DNA of 64,000 nucleotides, from assembly GCF_018812025.1 (NCBI RefSeq), contig NC_063044.1:40648243-40712242 (forward strand), written 5' to 3'. This DNA comes from Megalobrama amblycephala. Taxonomy: Eukaryota > Chordata > Actinopteri > Cypriniformes > Xenocyprididae. Shown here one piece after another: positions 11,596 to 22,542 of this stretch. Below the pieces are notes generated by a model, which was not told where the DNA came from, made no database searches, and saw only the letters and a list, made by a program, of their open reading frames with translations. Both the position numbers and the translations under genes were made by a program. How positions within the stretch are numbered: position 1 is the first letter of the stretch; each line of letters opens with the position of its first letter.

Positions 11596-11720
11596 TGTGT
11601 GCATTCAGAGGAATATCATGCTAAAAATCAGTTGAAACTGTCATTATGTCTGTGGTCTCCCACAGTTTTAAAATCAGTTAAGATTTGAAAATCGTCTAGT
11701 GTGTGACCAGCTTTGGAGGA

Positions 11721-12817
11721 CACTGTAAAAAATGTTTGTCATTTTTATAGAATAATAAAAAAAATCTCTTATGAAACTCTAGATTGCACAGGCTGAGAGG
11801 TCCTTAACTCAATCTGCTTGCAATCTCATCATTCTCTACAGTCCCTGCTGTATCAGTAGGCAATGAACTCGCTGCTCAACCTTCAAATACTTGGTCAGCA
11901 TTTGCTGTAGCAGTTTGCAGCACGCTTTCAGAAACCCTCCACCTTCCCCAGCTCCACCTGTATAGATCTGCTACAGGTAATTCATGTACGCTATATTGTA
12001 CAGCAGCAGCATGTCTTACTTGCTCACAGCAGCGTGTCGTGTATGTATTGGCAGTAGCAAGTCCCGTACTTAATCTGCAACAGCAGCAGCAGATCTATTC
12101 CGACAAGACCAAAAAAATCAACATTGTCATATCCATTACCATGCCAAAATACTGTACATTGTACATACTGTAAAGTGCTACTGTAAAAACCTTTTAACTA
12201 CAAGTTACCTTATCAAATATGGGTGGAAAAACTGTAAAAGGCTTAACATCATATTATATGTAATTATACTGTAAATTATTGTAAAATTATTGATTTTGGG
12301 AAGCAAAAACTATGAATTACCATATCATTTATAGTGAAAAACAACAAAAGGATATTCCCAGAAGTCCCTGCATGACATCACATATGACTTTACTTTATAT
12401 AAATAATTTTGTTTCTTATTTTTGTTTTCAGTAAACTACATTAGGGTGTTTTGTGTTACATTTAACTGTTTATTGCACTATTTTAGTGTCCTGTGTGTTA
12501 CGTTGACAGTGTTTTGTCTTGTGTGTATGGCCATGTATATGCGAGTATTGGCCATTTAACTTAATAAGAACTCTGATTTATTATGTGGCTTTCTGTTGTA
12601 CCTCTTGAATTCAACATTTTTTAATGTAAAATGCAGATTTTGGTAGTTTTGGCACCATTGTTAATTGGTATATTAACATTATATCACTTAATGAAATATA
12701 CAGTTATAAGATGTAAAATATACAGGCACCAGGAATATATGCCATCCTGTAAACCAGAAACAAAGTATTTTTTTACGGCCTTTTTTAAACAAATTCAACA
12801 TGATAATTTTTACAGTG
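11721..12817. mobile_element. CACTG-ended (CACTA/EnSpm-like) element
   Basis: The left end is CACTGTAAAAAATGTTTGTC. The right end, inverted, is CACTGTAAAAATTATCATGT. The interior carries CTGTAAA motifs and a segment (about 12180-12400) that occurs inverted inside the similar element at 14726-15849. CACTG termini and T/A-rich subterminal DNA fit EnSpm/CACTA elements. I could not find a clean target duplication and no transposase is encoded. Confidence 0.6.
11935..12095. repeat. CAG-rich dispersed repeat, copy 1
   Basis: CTCCACCTGTATAGATCTGC and runs of CAGCAGCAGC match, inverted, the segment at 32700-32875 (GCAGATCTCTACAGGTGGCG and CTGCTGCTGCTG). It is a shared interspersed repeat, not a polyglutamine gene. 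Confidence 0.65.
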
Positions 12818-13079
12818 CACATGTGAAAAGGTAAAAGCTAAGTTAACACCAACAAAAACTGAGTAGACTGCAACTTTAATTATGAACCTAAATGAGCCGA
12901 CTGTGAAGAGAGGGAACAGAAACAATACAATTAAGGTTAACACAATCAATTTATTTATTGTTACGAGTTAATTAATCAGTCGTTGGTGCATTTTATCAAT
13001 TATATCAATCTGTGTACCACAGTTTGAGATCCGCCGGTTATATAATGTTATAGGTTATAAATGTTACTTATTAATTATT

Positions 13080-13429
13080 CTTGTGCATTGCTTTGCTGTG
13101 TTTTGTGTTACTTAGTTCATGTTTGTTGTATCACTTTAATGTCGCGTGTTGTCTACTTCTGTGGTGTTTTGTATTGTAGAAAATGCTGTGCACCATCTGT
13201 GTCTAATTGATTAATGGCCACAGGCACTGAAAAAAAAAACATTTAATGATTATTAATGCTAATTATTATGGTGGTTATCAGTACATTTAAAGGTGTCAAG
13301 CAGATTATTGTGGTTCAAGTAGGCTGGTATATCAACATTATACAAGTTATATAAAATATACAGTCCGTCTAACATGGCATTACATGCACTTTACAAGCAC
13401 AAAAAAAGAAAATCTAATACTTTACAGTG
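13080..13429. mobile_element. Second, truncated right half of the CACTG element
   Basis: It repeats the right part of 11721-12817 in the same orientation. GTGTTTTGTGTTAC, GGTATATCAACATTATA and AAATATACAGT match 12447-12705. It ends at an inverted CACTGTAAAGTATTAG (13429). The intervening 12818-13079 is AT-rich with nothing else recognised. Confidence 0.55.
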
Positions 13430-14128
13430 TAATAATTTTTATAAAGTAGGGAATGTGAGAGTGATGTAATCTGACGCCTTAAAGGAAGTGTGCATCTGTG
13501 CATAGATCAGTTTTACTGTGTTTTGCCATCCTGTTTTTTTCTCCCTTCCGTTGGCACAGGTTTAGGACACTCTCACCGGGTCGCCCACTAGTCTGCAGCT
13601 GTCTGTGAAGAGCCTGCCAGCATGTTTTCCTCCCTCCCTCTCTCTTTCTCTCTCCATCTTTTCCAGCCCACCCCAGCGCTGAGGCGGATTCCAAAACCTC
13701 GGTGACACCACGCAGGCTCTGTGAGCGCAAACACAGACACATCCACCCACATCTCGCCGTCAAAGTGATCCCCTGCTCACGATGCTGAGGGGAAAACAGA
13801 TTGAAAAGTGAGTGTGTGTGGAGGGAGGAGCAAAAAGAGTGAAAAATACCTGACTCATTCCCTCCTCTGCCTTTTTCCTTTCAATTAAATATGCCTTGCA
13901 GCTAGAGATGGAGCAGATAATGGACTCCTCTGATGATACTAACACGGCTACTTTTTAAAGTCAAGGCAGGATGTTGGCCTCTCCGTGTTTGACTGGTGGG
14001 ATGTTTTAAAGCATCTTGCATAACTTTGCAGTTTAGTTTGCATTGAGTATAGGATTTTTCTAAGCTACATCTCTTGTAATGCTTCAATGAGACCTATATA
14101 AATATATTTGGACATTGAAATCATTTTC
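13430..14128. other. No recognisable feature
   Basis: It holds a CT-rich run (13630-13660) and short open frames on the minus strand without motifs. I see no repeat ends. Confidence 0.45.
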
Positions 14129-14400
14129 AAAGGAATACTTCACCCATTCACTCACCTTCATGTTGTTGAAACTCGTACGATTGTCTTTCATCTGTAGAAC
14201 ACAAAATGAGATGTTAGGCAAATTGTTCTTTTCAATACAAAAAAAAAAAACACCATTAAAGTCTTATGAGGTCTAGCTTTGTGTGAGGAATGAACTGAAA
14301 AATTCACCTCCTCTGTAGAGCACATTCCATGTTCGTATTTTAATTTCTCACAAATTGTTTTGATGTCAAACTTGGTGACATGTTTTGACATGCCATTAAA
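14129..14400. mobile_element. TTAA MITE family 1, degraded half
   Basis: AAAGGAATACTTCACCC, ACTCACCTTCATG, TCATCTGTAGAACACA and CATTAAAGTCTTATGAGGTC follow the order seen in other family 1 copies. The right half is missing. Confidence 0.65.
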
Positions 14401-14440
14401 AATACATGCACTGGAATAACATTTGAGAGCTATGAAGAAT

Positions 14441-14461
14441 CATTATCATTATCATTATCAG
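14441..14461. repeat. (ATTATC)n microsatellite
   Basis: About three and a half copies of a six-base CATTAT unit. Confidence 0.8.
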
Positions 14462-14725
14462 TGAAAAATAAATTAAATTTGTTCTTTATATACAAAAAGC
14501 ATTTGAATTAGTTCATAGGACTTACAGTATTACATGCCCATAAAAAATCCCTGTAAAATTTACGGTAAAAAAACGGCAGCTGTGATTGCCAGAACTTTAC
14601 CGTAAAAAAGCAACGTTTTAGGTTTTACGGGACAGCACTTAGTTTACTGTCTATTTTACAGTTCAAAACCGTATAATTTAAAGGTTTATATCATAATAAT
14701 TATGGTTCATAACTGTTTTTTTACA

Positions 14726-15849
14726 CACTGTAAAAAAATCCATTAAATTTACGGTAAAAAAACGTATTTCATGAACTGATATAATGTTAATTTACCAACC
14801 TATTGAAGTACTAATATTTGTTTTGTACCTTTGTAATACACTGACAACCACCAATAACACAGTGGTGATGAGAGTCACATGATGAATCAAAGCTGAGAAG
14901 GACAATACTAATACATAGAAGGTGCACACAGTGTCATTCTCACACAACACTGAATACCATCATGACAACAAACATGACATTTTAAAAATGCATTAAATGC
15001 ATTCATTTAAAAACATTAGATGTAACATAAAACCCTAATGTACATAACTGATTAGAAAAAAAAAAAATGATGAAAATACATCAAATGTGAAGTGTCATGC
15101 AGGGAATTGTGGGGATGTCAATTTACGTTTTTTCACTGTAAATTATACAATGTTATTTTTCACTTCCAAAACCTATAAATGTAATGGTATTTTACTGTAA
15201 AATTACATTATATGTACCGTTAGATCTATTACAGTTATTCACTGTATATAGTACGGAAACTTTCAGTAAACCAATTGACCGTTTGCAAAGACCCGCCTCC
15301 TTTAGTTACTGTTGCTACATCCGACAAGCCATGCCACTCTCACACCACACATCATGTTTTCACAGTGGAAAAATACATCGTGGAGCAAAAAGGACGCTGA
15401 CAACGTATCAACAGACAAGACAGAGCAGGTTACTTTTGATATGAAACAAAGTCTCAAATTTCTATTTTTTTTTAAGTTTTGAAGAAATCTAAACAATAAA
15501 TACCGTTTTGTGGCTCTTTAATGTGTTGTGACAGATCACTGTAGCGCCTCAAGCAGCACGTGAACCGATCATCTCTTCTTACTTGTTCTTTTATGTAATC
15601 AAATAAACATGAATGAACCACATTTTAACAACAGAAAGATGTCAGTACACATCATTTTTCAAGTTCAAGTCCACCAACATTAATCTACTAACTCCCCTGA
15701 ATGCTTTGTCAGACAAAATGGCGGATTTGGCGTTATGACTGGTTAGATCGCCTGTCAATCAAACTCCCGGCGAAGGGTCAATTAACTGTTTTTCACCATA
15801 GCATTTTTACAGTCTTTTACCGTTAAAATCACAATCATTTCTTACAGTG
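14726..15849. mobile_element. CACTG-ended element with nested insertion
   Basis: The left end CACTGTAAAAAAATCC, with AAATTTACGG following, and the right end (inverted CACTGTAAGAAATG with TAACGGTAAAAG) share CACTGTAA and subterminal ACGGTAAAA motifs. A similar CTGTAAAATTTACGG block upstream (14545-14720) suggests a second truncated copy. The middle (15085-15215) is the inverse of 12180-12400 in the other CACTG element. A 513-bp element is nested at 15272-15784. No ORF of note. Confidence 0.65.
15272..15784. mobile_element. AATTGACC-ended nested element, copy 1
   Basis: CAATTGACC (left) and GGTCAATT (right) bound a segment that recurs inverted at 17053-17558. Shared landmarks are ACCCGCC, GTTACTGTTGCT, ACAGACAAGACAGAGCAGGT, GATCATCTCTTCTTA and GACAAAATGGCGGATT. 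By eye the two are roughly 80% identical. It is a dispersed repeat and no protein is apparent. Confidence 0.7.
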
Positions 15850-17052
15850 CTATCTGTCTTTTTTTTTTTTTTTTTTTTTGGGAGCATTCACAGTATGGAA
15901 AATATGAACATTCTGCGAAATTTCTTCATTCTTGTTCATGGGAGAAGCAACATCACACAGAGGTGCTTTTCCCGAATGCATTGTTAGCCAACTAAGTTCT
16001 GTCGTTACCAACATAGTTCAACGATTTGAATCAAACATCAAATAAAGCAAAATGACACGGAACAAAAATAGTGAAGTAGTCACAAGGTGCCATGTTCGTA
16101 ACAGCAGCATCTCAGAGATCTTGAATAGATTCATTAACGACAATCCTATATTGTTGAACCAATGTGGTTAACAAGACAAACATGCGACCATGATACTACG
16201 GTTTTGGGAAACAGTCTTAACTAGTTGGTTAGTTTCTCAGCGAATTTATTTTGGAAATGCACACCAGGATTGGAACAACATGAGGTTGAGAATTTGAATT
16301 TTTGGATAAATTATTCTTTTAATTTTCAGCCACAAAACTCAGCTATTATATTCAAGCAACTTTACCAAATCCCTGAAGGTTAAAGTGATAGTTTTAAGGT
16401 CATAAACCCGGTACCCACTAAGCAGACAACTAATGCTAAGGTGTGATCATCAGTTCCTCTTGACTACACCTACGGAGGCAATTGCCTGACCACTAGCACT
16501 ATAATTATACTGTATGTTCCCCTCTGTGCACACTGCACTACCTCCATTTCCTCAGCACAGCCATTAAGCAAGCTGTACATACACCTACGCACACACAGAC
16601 CAGCATGAAGACACATCTCATACAATGCTCTTGAAACACAGAATAAAGCGCAATACTTTTGTTTTAGACCATTAATTATTTGAGAGAGCTACTACCAACT
16701 GCAGTGAAAAGATATAGCGTTTTTCCTTAAATTTCAGTTCCTCTTGATTCGATTAGCCTGATGTGCTAACCACTTCAGTTTATCTTCAATAAAGCACAAA
16801 TTGATTCACATTGTCTTTATGGGTGGTATGTTTAATAATTGCTTTGTGGAAAATGGAAAAGCTGAAAAATGTGAAGAAATCAAAGCCATTTGGCTCTCGG
16901 ACAAATCAAATCTCTCTTTAACAGTTTTTGTTCTGTTTAAGTTGAAGTGTGTCAGTTTTTGTTGTTGTTTATCCATTGGTAGGTTGATTCGTCCAAAAAG
17001 TGTGAAAACATTGTGACCAATCCAACAAAATCAACGGCAAAATCTTTCCCAA
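15850..17052. other. No recognisable feature except a poly-T run
   Basis: A (T)n tract sits at about 15860-15879. The rest shows no terminus I recognise. The 71-codon frame at 16801-17016 has no motif and is probably chance. Confidence 0.45.
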
Positions 17053-17558
17053 ATTCGCCGGGAGTTTGATTGACAAGCGATCTAACCAATCAGAACGCCG
17101 AATCCGCCATTTTGTCAGACAAAGCAGTCAGGAGGTAGAAGATTAACCTCGATGGAGTTAAACTTGAAAAATTGTGTATATTGACATCTTTCCGCGTTTG
17201 AAACAACATTGATTCTCATGTTCATTTATGTTTATTTGATGCTATAAATGAACTAATAAGAAGAGATGATCGGTTTAAGAGCCTCTTGAGCTGAGGCGCT
17301 ACAGCGATCTGTCACGACACATTAAAGAGCAACAAAACGGTTTTTATTGTTTGAATTTCTTTAAAAAACTACACAGTTTGAAAGCTGGGACTTTGTTTAA
17401 TATCATAAGTAACCTGCTCTGTCTTGTCTGTCGACATGTTGTCAGTATCCTCTTTGATCCGCAAAGTATTTTTCACTGCGTGTGGCGTGACAGCGCCACG
17501 ACTTGTCGGACAAAGCAACAGTAACTAAGGGGGGCGGGTCTTTGCGAAGGGTCAATTA
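17053..17558. mobile_element. AATTGACC-ended element, inverted copy 2
   Basis: It reads as the reverse complement of 15272-15784 across its full length. The GGTCAATT end (17550-17557) is kept. At the other end the match stops at GCCGGGAGTTTG without the terminal GGTCAATT, so this copy is truncated. Unlike copy 1 it is not inside a CACTG element. Confidence 0.7.
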
Positions 17559-17593
17559 GGCATAAATGATTGAAATACGGCATGTAAAGTTAA

Positions 17594-18485
17594 AGGGTTA
17601 GTTGATCCAAAAATGAAAACACTGTCATTACTCACCCTCATGTCGTCCCACATCCGTAAGACCTTCATTCATCTTCGGAGAACAAATTAAGATCTTTTTA
17701 ATGAAATCCGAGAGTTTTCTGTCCCACCATAGAGATCCAACGCAACTACCACTTTCAAGCCCCAGAAAGGTAGGAAAGACATCATTAAAGCACTCCATGT
17801 GACTCCAACGGTTTAACCTCAATTCCATGAATGCTATGAGTGCTTTGTTTGCACAAAAAGACATCATTTACCACTTTATTTACAAAATAATATTATCCAA
17901 AGTGTGTTCACGCAACAACGTCAGCTCTCGCATCAACACAAAACGCAATTTGTTCCCTCGATTTTCTAAACCGTGTGCACGAGTTACTATTTCGTTCACT
18001 TGATTTGCTAAATCGTGCGCACGATTTACTAGTTCATTCCTTTGATTTATTAATTGTGCACACGATTTAGCAAATCAAGGGAACGAATTAGTAAATTGTG
18101 CGCAAGATTTAGCTTACTATTTTTTTCCTGCATGTCATGTGCGGGGCTTCGTACTTGTGAGCACTCGCGCATGTGGATTGTGTTGACGCGCGTGTCTGAA
18201 CACAAAACACATGCGTCATTTTTTTTTTGCGGAAACAAAGCACTCATAGTATTCATAAAATTGTGGTTAAACCACTGGAGTTACATGGATTACTGTAATA
18301 ATGTCTTTCCTTTCTGAAACTTGAAAGTGGTAGTTGCGTTGGATCTCTATGGAGGGATAGAAATCTCTCAGATTTCATAAAAAAAAATCTTCATTTGTGT
18401 TTAGAAGATGAACGGAGGTCTTAAGGATGTGGAATGACACGAGGGTGAGTAATTAATGACAGAATTGGTTTCTTTACGGATAAAG
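17594..18485. mobile_element. TTAA MITE family 1, long fold-back copy
   Basis: TTAA (17590-17593) is followed by AGGGTTAGTTGATCC, CTCACCCTCATGTCGTCCCA and CACTTTCAAG. The mirror image runs from CTTGAAAGTGGTAG to GAGGGTGAGTAATTAATGAC. The right terminus is eroded. The centre holds several inverted CGTGTGCACG/ATTTAGCAAATC motifs (17970-18110). Open frames on both strands here are shadows of the palindrome. Confidence 0.8.
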
Positions 18486-19400
18486 AAAATATATAAAGCA
18501 CCATTACATGCCAATTTATAGGGTTTTGAAAATTGCTTTTACAAACAAAGATTAGGTAAAACCTGACTGACTAGCCTATAGACTAAAAGGACTGGAAGCT
18601 TTACGTCTTAGCTTAAATTCTCTTAGCTTTAAGTGAATTCATTGTCAAGTCTTCAGATCTGGATTGTCAAATAACCAAGAGAATAATCTTGTCTTCACCT
18701 TCCTCTATGAAAGGCCTCTCCCTTGGCCAGAACCTCATCTGCTCAGAAGCTTACTTATGGACACGGTACTTGGCACGTCTTTCACAGCCACACAGGCAGA
18801 GTACCAGCGAATTCACTGCTTTCGAATCTCTGAGTCCTTTCAGAGGGAATTGAGCCCCTGCTTGACGTCTTTGAGAGATGTGAAGTCACATAAATGCTTC
18901 AGTAGTCACAGCCAAGTGCTCTCAAGAATTCATGAGTTATTTCCAGCCCAGTCAGTCTCGCACATCTTAATGCATTTACAGACCTTATACATGCATATAC
19001 TTCATTTAAGGAGGAGGCTGGATTTCCTTGGATTCTTTTCAGCTCCATTCGTACCATTTATGTTGCTCACGGACGGATCTCATGATCACAAGGCATGCAG
19101 GGCAAAAGGATTGTTCTAACCCCATGATACACTCTGAAACACACTTTTCGGTGCAAGGAGGCTCAGAGTGTATACAGATGAGACCGGCTTCACATTTCCT
19201 CTCAGTATCTGCATCGCTTGACATTTTCATGTTTACCCACCTGGAATTTAAGCCATCGGTGGTATGAAATAATTTGTGGACACTGTGTTGAATAGAAGAG
19301 ACAAGACCTGTCAAGAGGGTGATGATTCTCATGATAAGCCTTTTGATGTCAAAAGACTGGATGGATGAATAACTGAATCCATGTTCTTTTAAAGTATATG
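18486..19400. other. No recognisable feature; one 151-codon frame
   Basis: An open frame on the plus strand (18664-19119) starts at TTG rather than ATG, has no domain I recognise and no splice-site support. I do not call it a gene. No repeat ends seen. Confidence 0.4.
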
Positions 19401-19420
19401 CACATATATATATATATACA

Positions 19421-20354
19421 CAGTACAGTTCAAAAGTTTGGAACCACTAAGATTTTTAATGTTTTTAAAAGAAGTTTCGTCTGCTCACCAAGGCTACATT
19501 TATTTAATTAAAAATACAGTAAAAACCAGTAATATTGTGAAATATTATTACAATTTAAAATAACTGTTTTCTATTTGAATATATTTGACAAAGTAATTTA
19601 TTCCTGTGATGCAAAGCTGAATTTTCAGCATCGTTACTCCAGTCTTCAGTGTCACATGATCCTTCAGAAATCATTCTAATATGCTGATTTGCTGCTCAAT
19701 AAACATTTATGATTATTTTCAATGTTGAAAACAGTTGTGTACTTTTTTTTTCAGGATTCCTTGATGAATAGAAAGTTCAAAAGAACAGCATTTATCTGAA
19801 ATACAAAGCTTCTGTAGCATTATACACTACCGTTCAAAAGTTTGGGGTCAGTAAGAATTTTTATTTTTATTTTTTTGAAAAGAAATTAAAGAAATGAATA
19901 CTTTTATTCAGCAAGGATGCATTAAATCAATCAAAAGTGGCAGTACAAACATTTATAATGTTACAAAAGATTAGATTTCAGATAAACACTGTTCTTTTGA
20001 ACTTTCTATTCATCAAATAATCCTGAAAAAAAATATTGTACACAAATATTTTGTACAATTGTACACATTAAATGTTTCTTGAGCAGCAGATCAGCATATT
20101 AGAATGATTTCTGAAGGATCATGTGACACTGAAGACTGGAGTAATGATGCTGAAAATTCAGCTTTGCCATCACAGGAATAAATTACTTTGTGAAATATAT
20201 TCAAATAGAAAACAGTTATTTTAAATTGTAATAATATTTCACAATATTACTGTTTTTACTGTATTTTTAATTAAATAAATGTAGCCTTGGTGAGCAGACG
20301 AAACTTCTTTTAAAAACATTAAAAATCTTAGTGGTTCCAAACTTTTGGACTGTA

Positions 20355-20357
<3 letters not shown>
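19421..20357. mobile_element. 937-bp fold-back Tc1/mariner-type MITE
   Basis: CAGTACAGTTCAAAAGTTTG (left) is mirrored by CAAACTTTTGGACTGTACTG (right). The arms remain complementary for about 380 bp each (19421-19803 and 19975-20357). The loop of about 170 bp contains another family end, CTACCGTTCAAAAGTTTGGG. The element sits inside a (TA)n tract, as expected for a TA target. Fragments of the same family are at 24420, 32405 and 49826. Minus-strand frames reading Ile-Tyr repeats come from the TA tract. Confidence 0.85.

Positions 20358-20393
<36 letters not shown>
20358..20393. repeat. (TA)n microsatellite
   Basis: About 17 TA units directly abut the right end of the fold-back element. A shorter (TA)n flanks its left end (19404-19418). 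Confidence 0.95.
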
Positions 20394-20397
<4 letters not shown>

Positions 20398-20764
20398 TGC
20401 CCATTATATCAATTCTGTATGTGAGCTCTGTTAATACTGGCATACTTGTGTTGCAAGACACAATTTTAAGGTACTGTACATACAGTACAATACAGATGAC
20501 AACATAAAATGTTTTGTCTAATTAAAGAGGCATTTCTTATTCAGTTTTTCACCTCCCATTTCCCTGCATCTTGACCCAGATAAAAAAAAAAAAAAAAGTT
20601 TGCTGTACTTAAAATATTACTTGGATTGAAATGCAATATTTACAACATGGCTTTTAAAGAGCTGAGTGATTGGATTGCAGCAGCTTTGGGAAAACTAAAG
20701 CGGCCTGCAGCAAAAACAAGAAAACAATGATAAGAAATCTCAACAAAGTTGGAGGTTGGCATGC

Positions 20765-20899
20765 ATGCTGGTACATTTGTACATTTCTGTGATGGACTGG
20801 TTATGCTAACAGTTGGCACAGATTTCATGTGGCGTATTTAATACAGTATGATGCACAAATCAAAGGTAAAGTAGTTTATTTAACTCCTGCGTGGAATAT
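20765..20899 (+). repeat. 135-bp direct repeat, left copy
   Basis: ATGCTGGTACATTTGTACAT to GCGTGGAATAT matches 23748-23882 with about five mismatches. The pair bounds 2.85 kb that holds a large palindrome and a Tc1 pseudogene. The repeat begins with TG after the first base but does not end in CA, so it is not a standard LTR. Confidence 0.9.
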
Positions 20900-21174
20900 C
20901 TTTTTCATGAAGAATGACTCCTGCATCAAGCAGACAAAAATACAAATAATTAACAATAAATACTGATAAAACTGCAAGTATGTGCTGTGTACAGATAATG
21001 AGGTATCCTGCTGTGAATAAAAGCCAAAATATTAAATGTGACAGATGTATATTTACTATTTTGTAGAAGGGGGTCAAAATGACAATTTTCACCTCAGATT
21101 TGAAGCCAATTTACAGGGGTGTAAAAATGAGTTTAGAAAGATGGCAGCATCATTATTTTATTTCTGCACAGAGA

Positions 21175-22542
21175 TTGGTAGGTCCATTAGTAAAATCTGT
21201 TGACTTTAGCAGTCTTTGTTTCATTAAATGCCAACAGTGACAGTTCAAAAATGGCAAAAAGCACTTCTTGTGTTTTTTAGCCTCAAGTTTGCATGCCTGT
21301 AACTCAAGATGTATTAAAGATATCTTAATATCCTTTTAGATTCTGGTTCTTAACAAACTTTCCATTTGGTATTTTCATTTTTAAAGGCCCTCGATGGTTC
21401 AATCCCAGAGATATGGACATGTTAATGCAGCTCCATGAGTAAATTGGTAAATTGTAAACATTTTCAGTGGTCAAAACCAATTGTGGGTCACTTTGCATAC
21501 AGCTGATACTTTTTTTCTTTTAAAAAGAATATCTAAAGTACAAATAATGTTCAAATTAGAAATGTATCTATTTTTTTCCTATCATCTCAATTGCATAGAA
21601 CATACCTGTCTGAGTGCCATAAATATTCCTTTTCTAAAGTTTGCATGGCTGTAACTCAAAAAGTATTCAAGATATCTTAATATTCTCATTCTTAATAAAC
21701 TTTCCTTTTGAAATTTTTATTTTATATATAGAACCACTATATGGTTCACTTTGCATACAGCTGATTACTTGTTGCATTTAAAGAGGAATGTCTAAAGAAT
21801 AAATAATGTTTAAACTAGAAACATATATTGTTTCCCTCTATCAAAAGAATTAGCCTATATAAAACAACTCTCTGAGTACCAAAAATCAACTGAAAATGGT
21901 TGAGGATATTTTGAGGCACATTAACTTGCTTTTAAAAGTGTATTTATAAGAATCTATATTTGAATCAATTTTAGAGATATTAGGAAGATGGGATTTTGTT
22001 CATTTTAACAGCCTCTGAAGCTACCAAGAGTTATCATAACTACACGTTACCGCATGGACATCCCTATATCTATGAGATTAAACCATATGGAGCCTTAAAA
22101 ATGAAGATTCCAAAAGAAAAATTTGTTAATAATGAGAATCTAGAAGGATATTAAGATATATTGAATACTTTTAGAGTTACAGGCATGAGAACTTTAGAAA
22201 AAGAATATTTATGGCACTCAGACAGGTACATTCTTAAGATGATAGAAAAAAATTTGATACATTTCTAGTTTTAACATTATTTGTCCTTTAGATATTCCTC
22301 TTTAAAAGAAAATAGTATCAGCTGTATGCAAATTGAAGATACCAAAAGGAAAGTTTGTTAAGAACCAGAATCTAAAAGGATATTAAGATATCTTTAATAC
22401 TTCTTGAGTTACAAGCATGCAAACTTGAGGCTAAAAAACACAAGAAGTGCTTTTTCCCATCATTTTTGAACTGTCACTGTTGGCATTTAATGAAACAAAG
22501 ATTGATAAATGTCAACAGATTTTACTAATAGACCTACCTACA
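21175..22542. mobile_element. Multi-unit palindromic (fold-back) element
   Basis: The outer arms 21175-21395 and 22325-22542 are inverted copies (GTCCATTAGTAAAATCTGTT against AACAGATTTTACTAATAGAC). Inside, a second unit on each side repeats the same block, so AGATATCTTAATAT with TTAGATTCT and AACAAACTTTCC occurs four times: twice plus (about 21320 and 21665) and twice minus (about 22120 and 22365). No ORF or recognised terminus. The right arm abuts the presumed Tc1 end. Confidence 0.75.

Larger units (their letters stand above)
10217..11711. mobile_element. Harbinger-like element containing a minisatellite
   Basis: The left end GGCTGGCCACACACTTGAAG followed by ATTTT is inverted and imperfectly repeated on the right (reverse complement GCTGGTCACACACTAGACGA then TTTTC). 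The flanking trinucleotides are TTA (left) and TTT (right), close to the TWA duplication of PIF/Harbinger elements. The end resembles that of 57429-58300, which also reads into an ACGATTTT motif. The GC-rich core is a 246-bp tandem array. Confidence 0.6.

Noticed and set aside
18664..19119. 151-codon open frame as a gene
   Set aside because: It starts at TTG, has no recognised domain, no splice signals of note and no coding-type context.
20267..20461. Minus-strand protein with Ile-Tyr repeats
   Set aside because: It is a translation of the (TA)n microsatellite and MITE arm.
20765..20899. Short LTR (TRIM-like) interpretation of the 135-bp repeats
   Set aside because: There is no CA end, no inverted terminal bases, no primer-binding site after the left copy and no purine tract before the right copy.
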